Assembly: GCA_002472275.1 (NCBI GenBank)
Contig: DKRQ01000004.1
Span: forward strand, 1-29,827
Length of the DNA: 29,827 nucleotides
Direction of reading: 5' to 3'
DNA from: Caryophanales bacterium UBA7278
GTDB lineage: Bacteria; Bacillota_I; Bacilli_A; RFN20; CAG-826
The notes under the pieces were generated by a model. It did no database searches, was not told the DNA's origin, and saw nothing but the letters and a program-made list of their open reading frames with translations. Both the position numbers and the translations under genes were made by a program. How positions within the stretch are numbered: position 1 is the stretch's first letter; each line of letters opens with the position of its first letter. Of the stretch, positions 29,734 through 29,827 are shown piece after piece.

Positions 29734-29827
29734 TCAATCGAGTTTGAGGTTTTTCGAATACGGAAGGGTGTCCTCGATCGGCTTTTTGCCGACGTTCTCA
29801 ATGGCGTACTCGAGGTAACGGTATGGG
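29734..29827 (-). CDS. 3' end of a minus-strand gene, possibly an IS66-type transposase (partial)
   Basis: The last 30 codons of a frame that enters from the right edge and ends with TGA at 29734-29736. The residues include PYRYLEYAIENVGKKPIED followed by TLPYSKNLK. This resembles the C-terminus of IS66-family transposases (PY-YL-Y...LLPW...), but only 30 residues are visible. Codon use is native-like (CTC, GAG, GCC, AAC), unlike the adjacent GNAT gene. A terminator-like hairpin follows on the minus strand. Confidence 0.45.
   Translation of the reverse strand, partial: PYRYLEYAIENVGKKPIEDTLPYSKNLKLD

Noticed and set aside
1..29827. Mycoplasma-type genetic code (TGA as Trp)
   Set aside because: TGA ends recF, gyrB, gyrA, psuG and others exactly where the families end, and Trp is written TGG in all conserved positions checked.
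1..29827. CRISPR array, tRNA or rRNA genes, prophage
   Set aside because: Non-coding gaps are short. No regular repeats, cloverleaf or rRNA sequence were seen, and no phage structural genes are present.

Overview
The window is about 29.8 kb of bacterial chromosome that begins just downstream of a replication origin. The order dnaN tail, yaaA (S4 protein), recF, gyrB, gyrA, then serS, an SRP RNA and tadA is the classic origin-proximal order of Bacillota. Coding is GC-rich with a strong C/G third-position bias, and TGA acts as a normal stop for gyrB, gyrA and others, so this is genetic code 11 and not the Mycoplasma code. The SRP RNA is the short form without an Alu domain, as in Mollicutes and unlike the long Bacillus scRNA. 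I infer a GC-rich gut-type member of the Bacilli close to the Erysipelotrichia/Mollicutes-like lineages; this rests on gene order and the RNA, not on a phylogeny.

Layout. 1-8500: replication/topology block (dnaN end, yaaA, recF, gyrB, gyrA), a GT4-like glycosyltransferase and serS, all on the plus strand, with overlaps or short gaps from yaaA to serS. 8496-9208: a minus-strand pair, an XRE regulator and a 71-aa protein that resembles its C-terminal domain. 9367-9447: SRP RNA. 9504-11282: an overlapping trio (unknown protein, NfeD, SPFH/slipin). 11500-11946: tadA. 12106-21407: a long tightly packed run of a fused ABC transporter, P-type ATPase, pseudouridine-5'-phosphate glycosidase, TetR regulator, iron alcohol dehydrogenase and a membrane protein that looks like a site-2 protease with a lost zinc ligand. 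21476-24198: tldE-tldD on the minus strand. 24337-28881: metallo-beta-lactamase-fold hydrolase, YbjN-like protein, rpmE, metG and an RlmD-type 23S rRNA methyltransferase. 28882-29670: a stretch with different codon use carrying a GNAT acetyltransferase and the stump of a second one. 29734-29827: the 3' end of a minus-strand gene, possibly an IS66-type transposase.

Most of the window is housekeeping. The points most worth a second look are: both gyrase subunits carry non-consensus residues at positions known to affect quinolone action (GyrB Asn471, GyrA Leu134); the pseudo-M50 membrane protein at the end of the transport operon; the XRE/71-aa pair with a cluster of CGGTTG half-sites upstream; a promoter placed so that the 9504 gene would be leaderless; and the foreign-looking GNAT segment at the right edge. 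I found no CRISPR array, tRNA or rRNA gene, and no complete mobile element.
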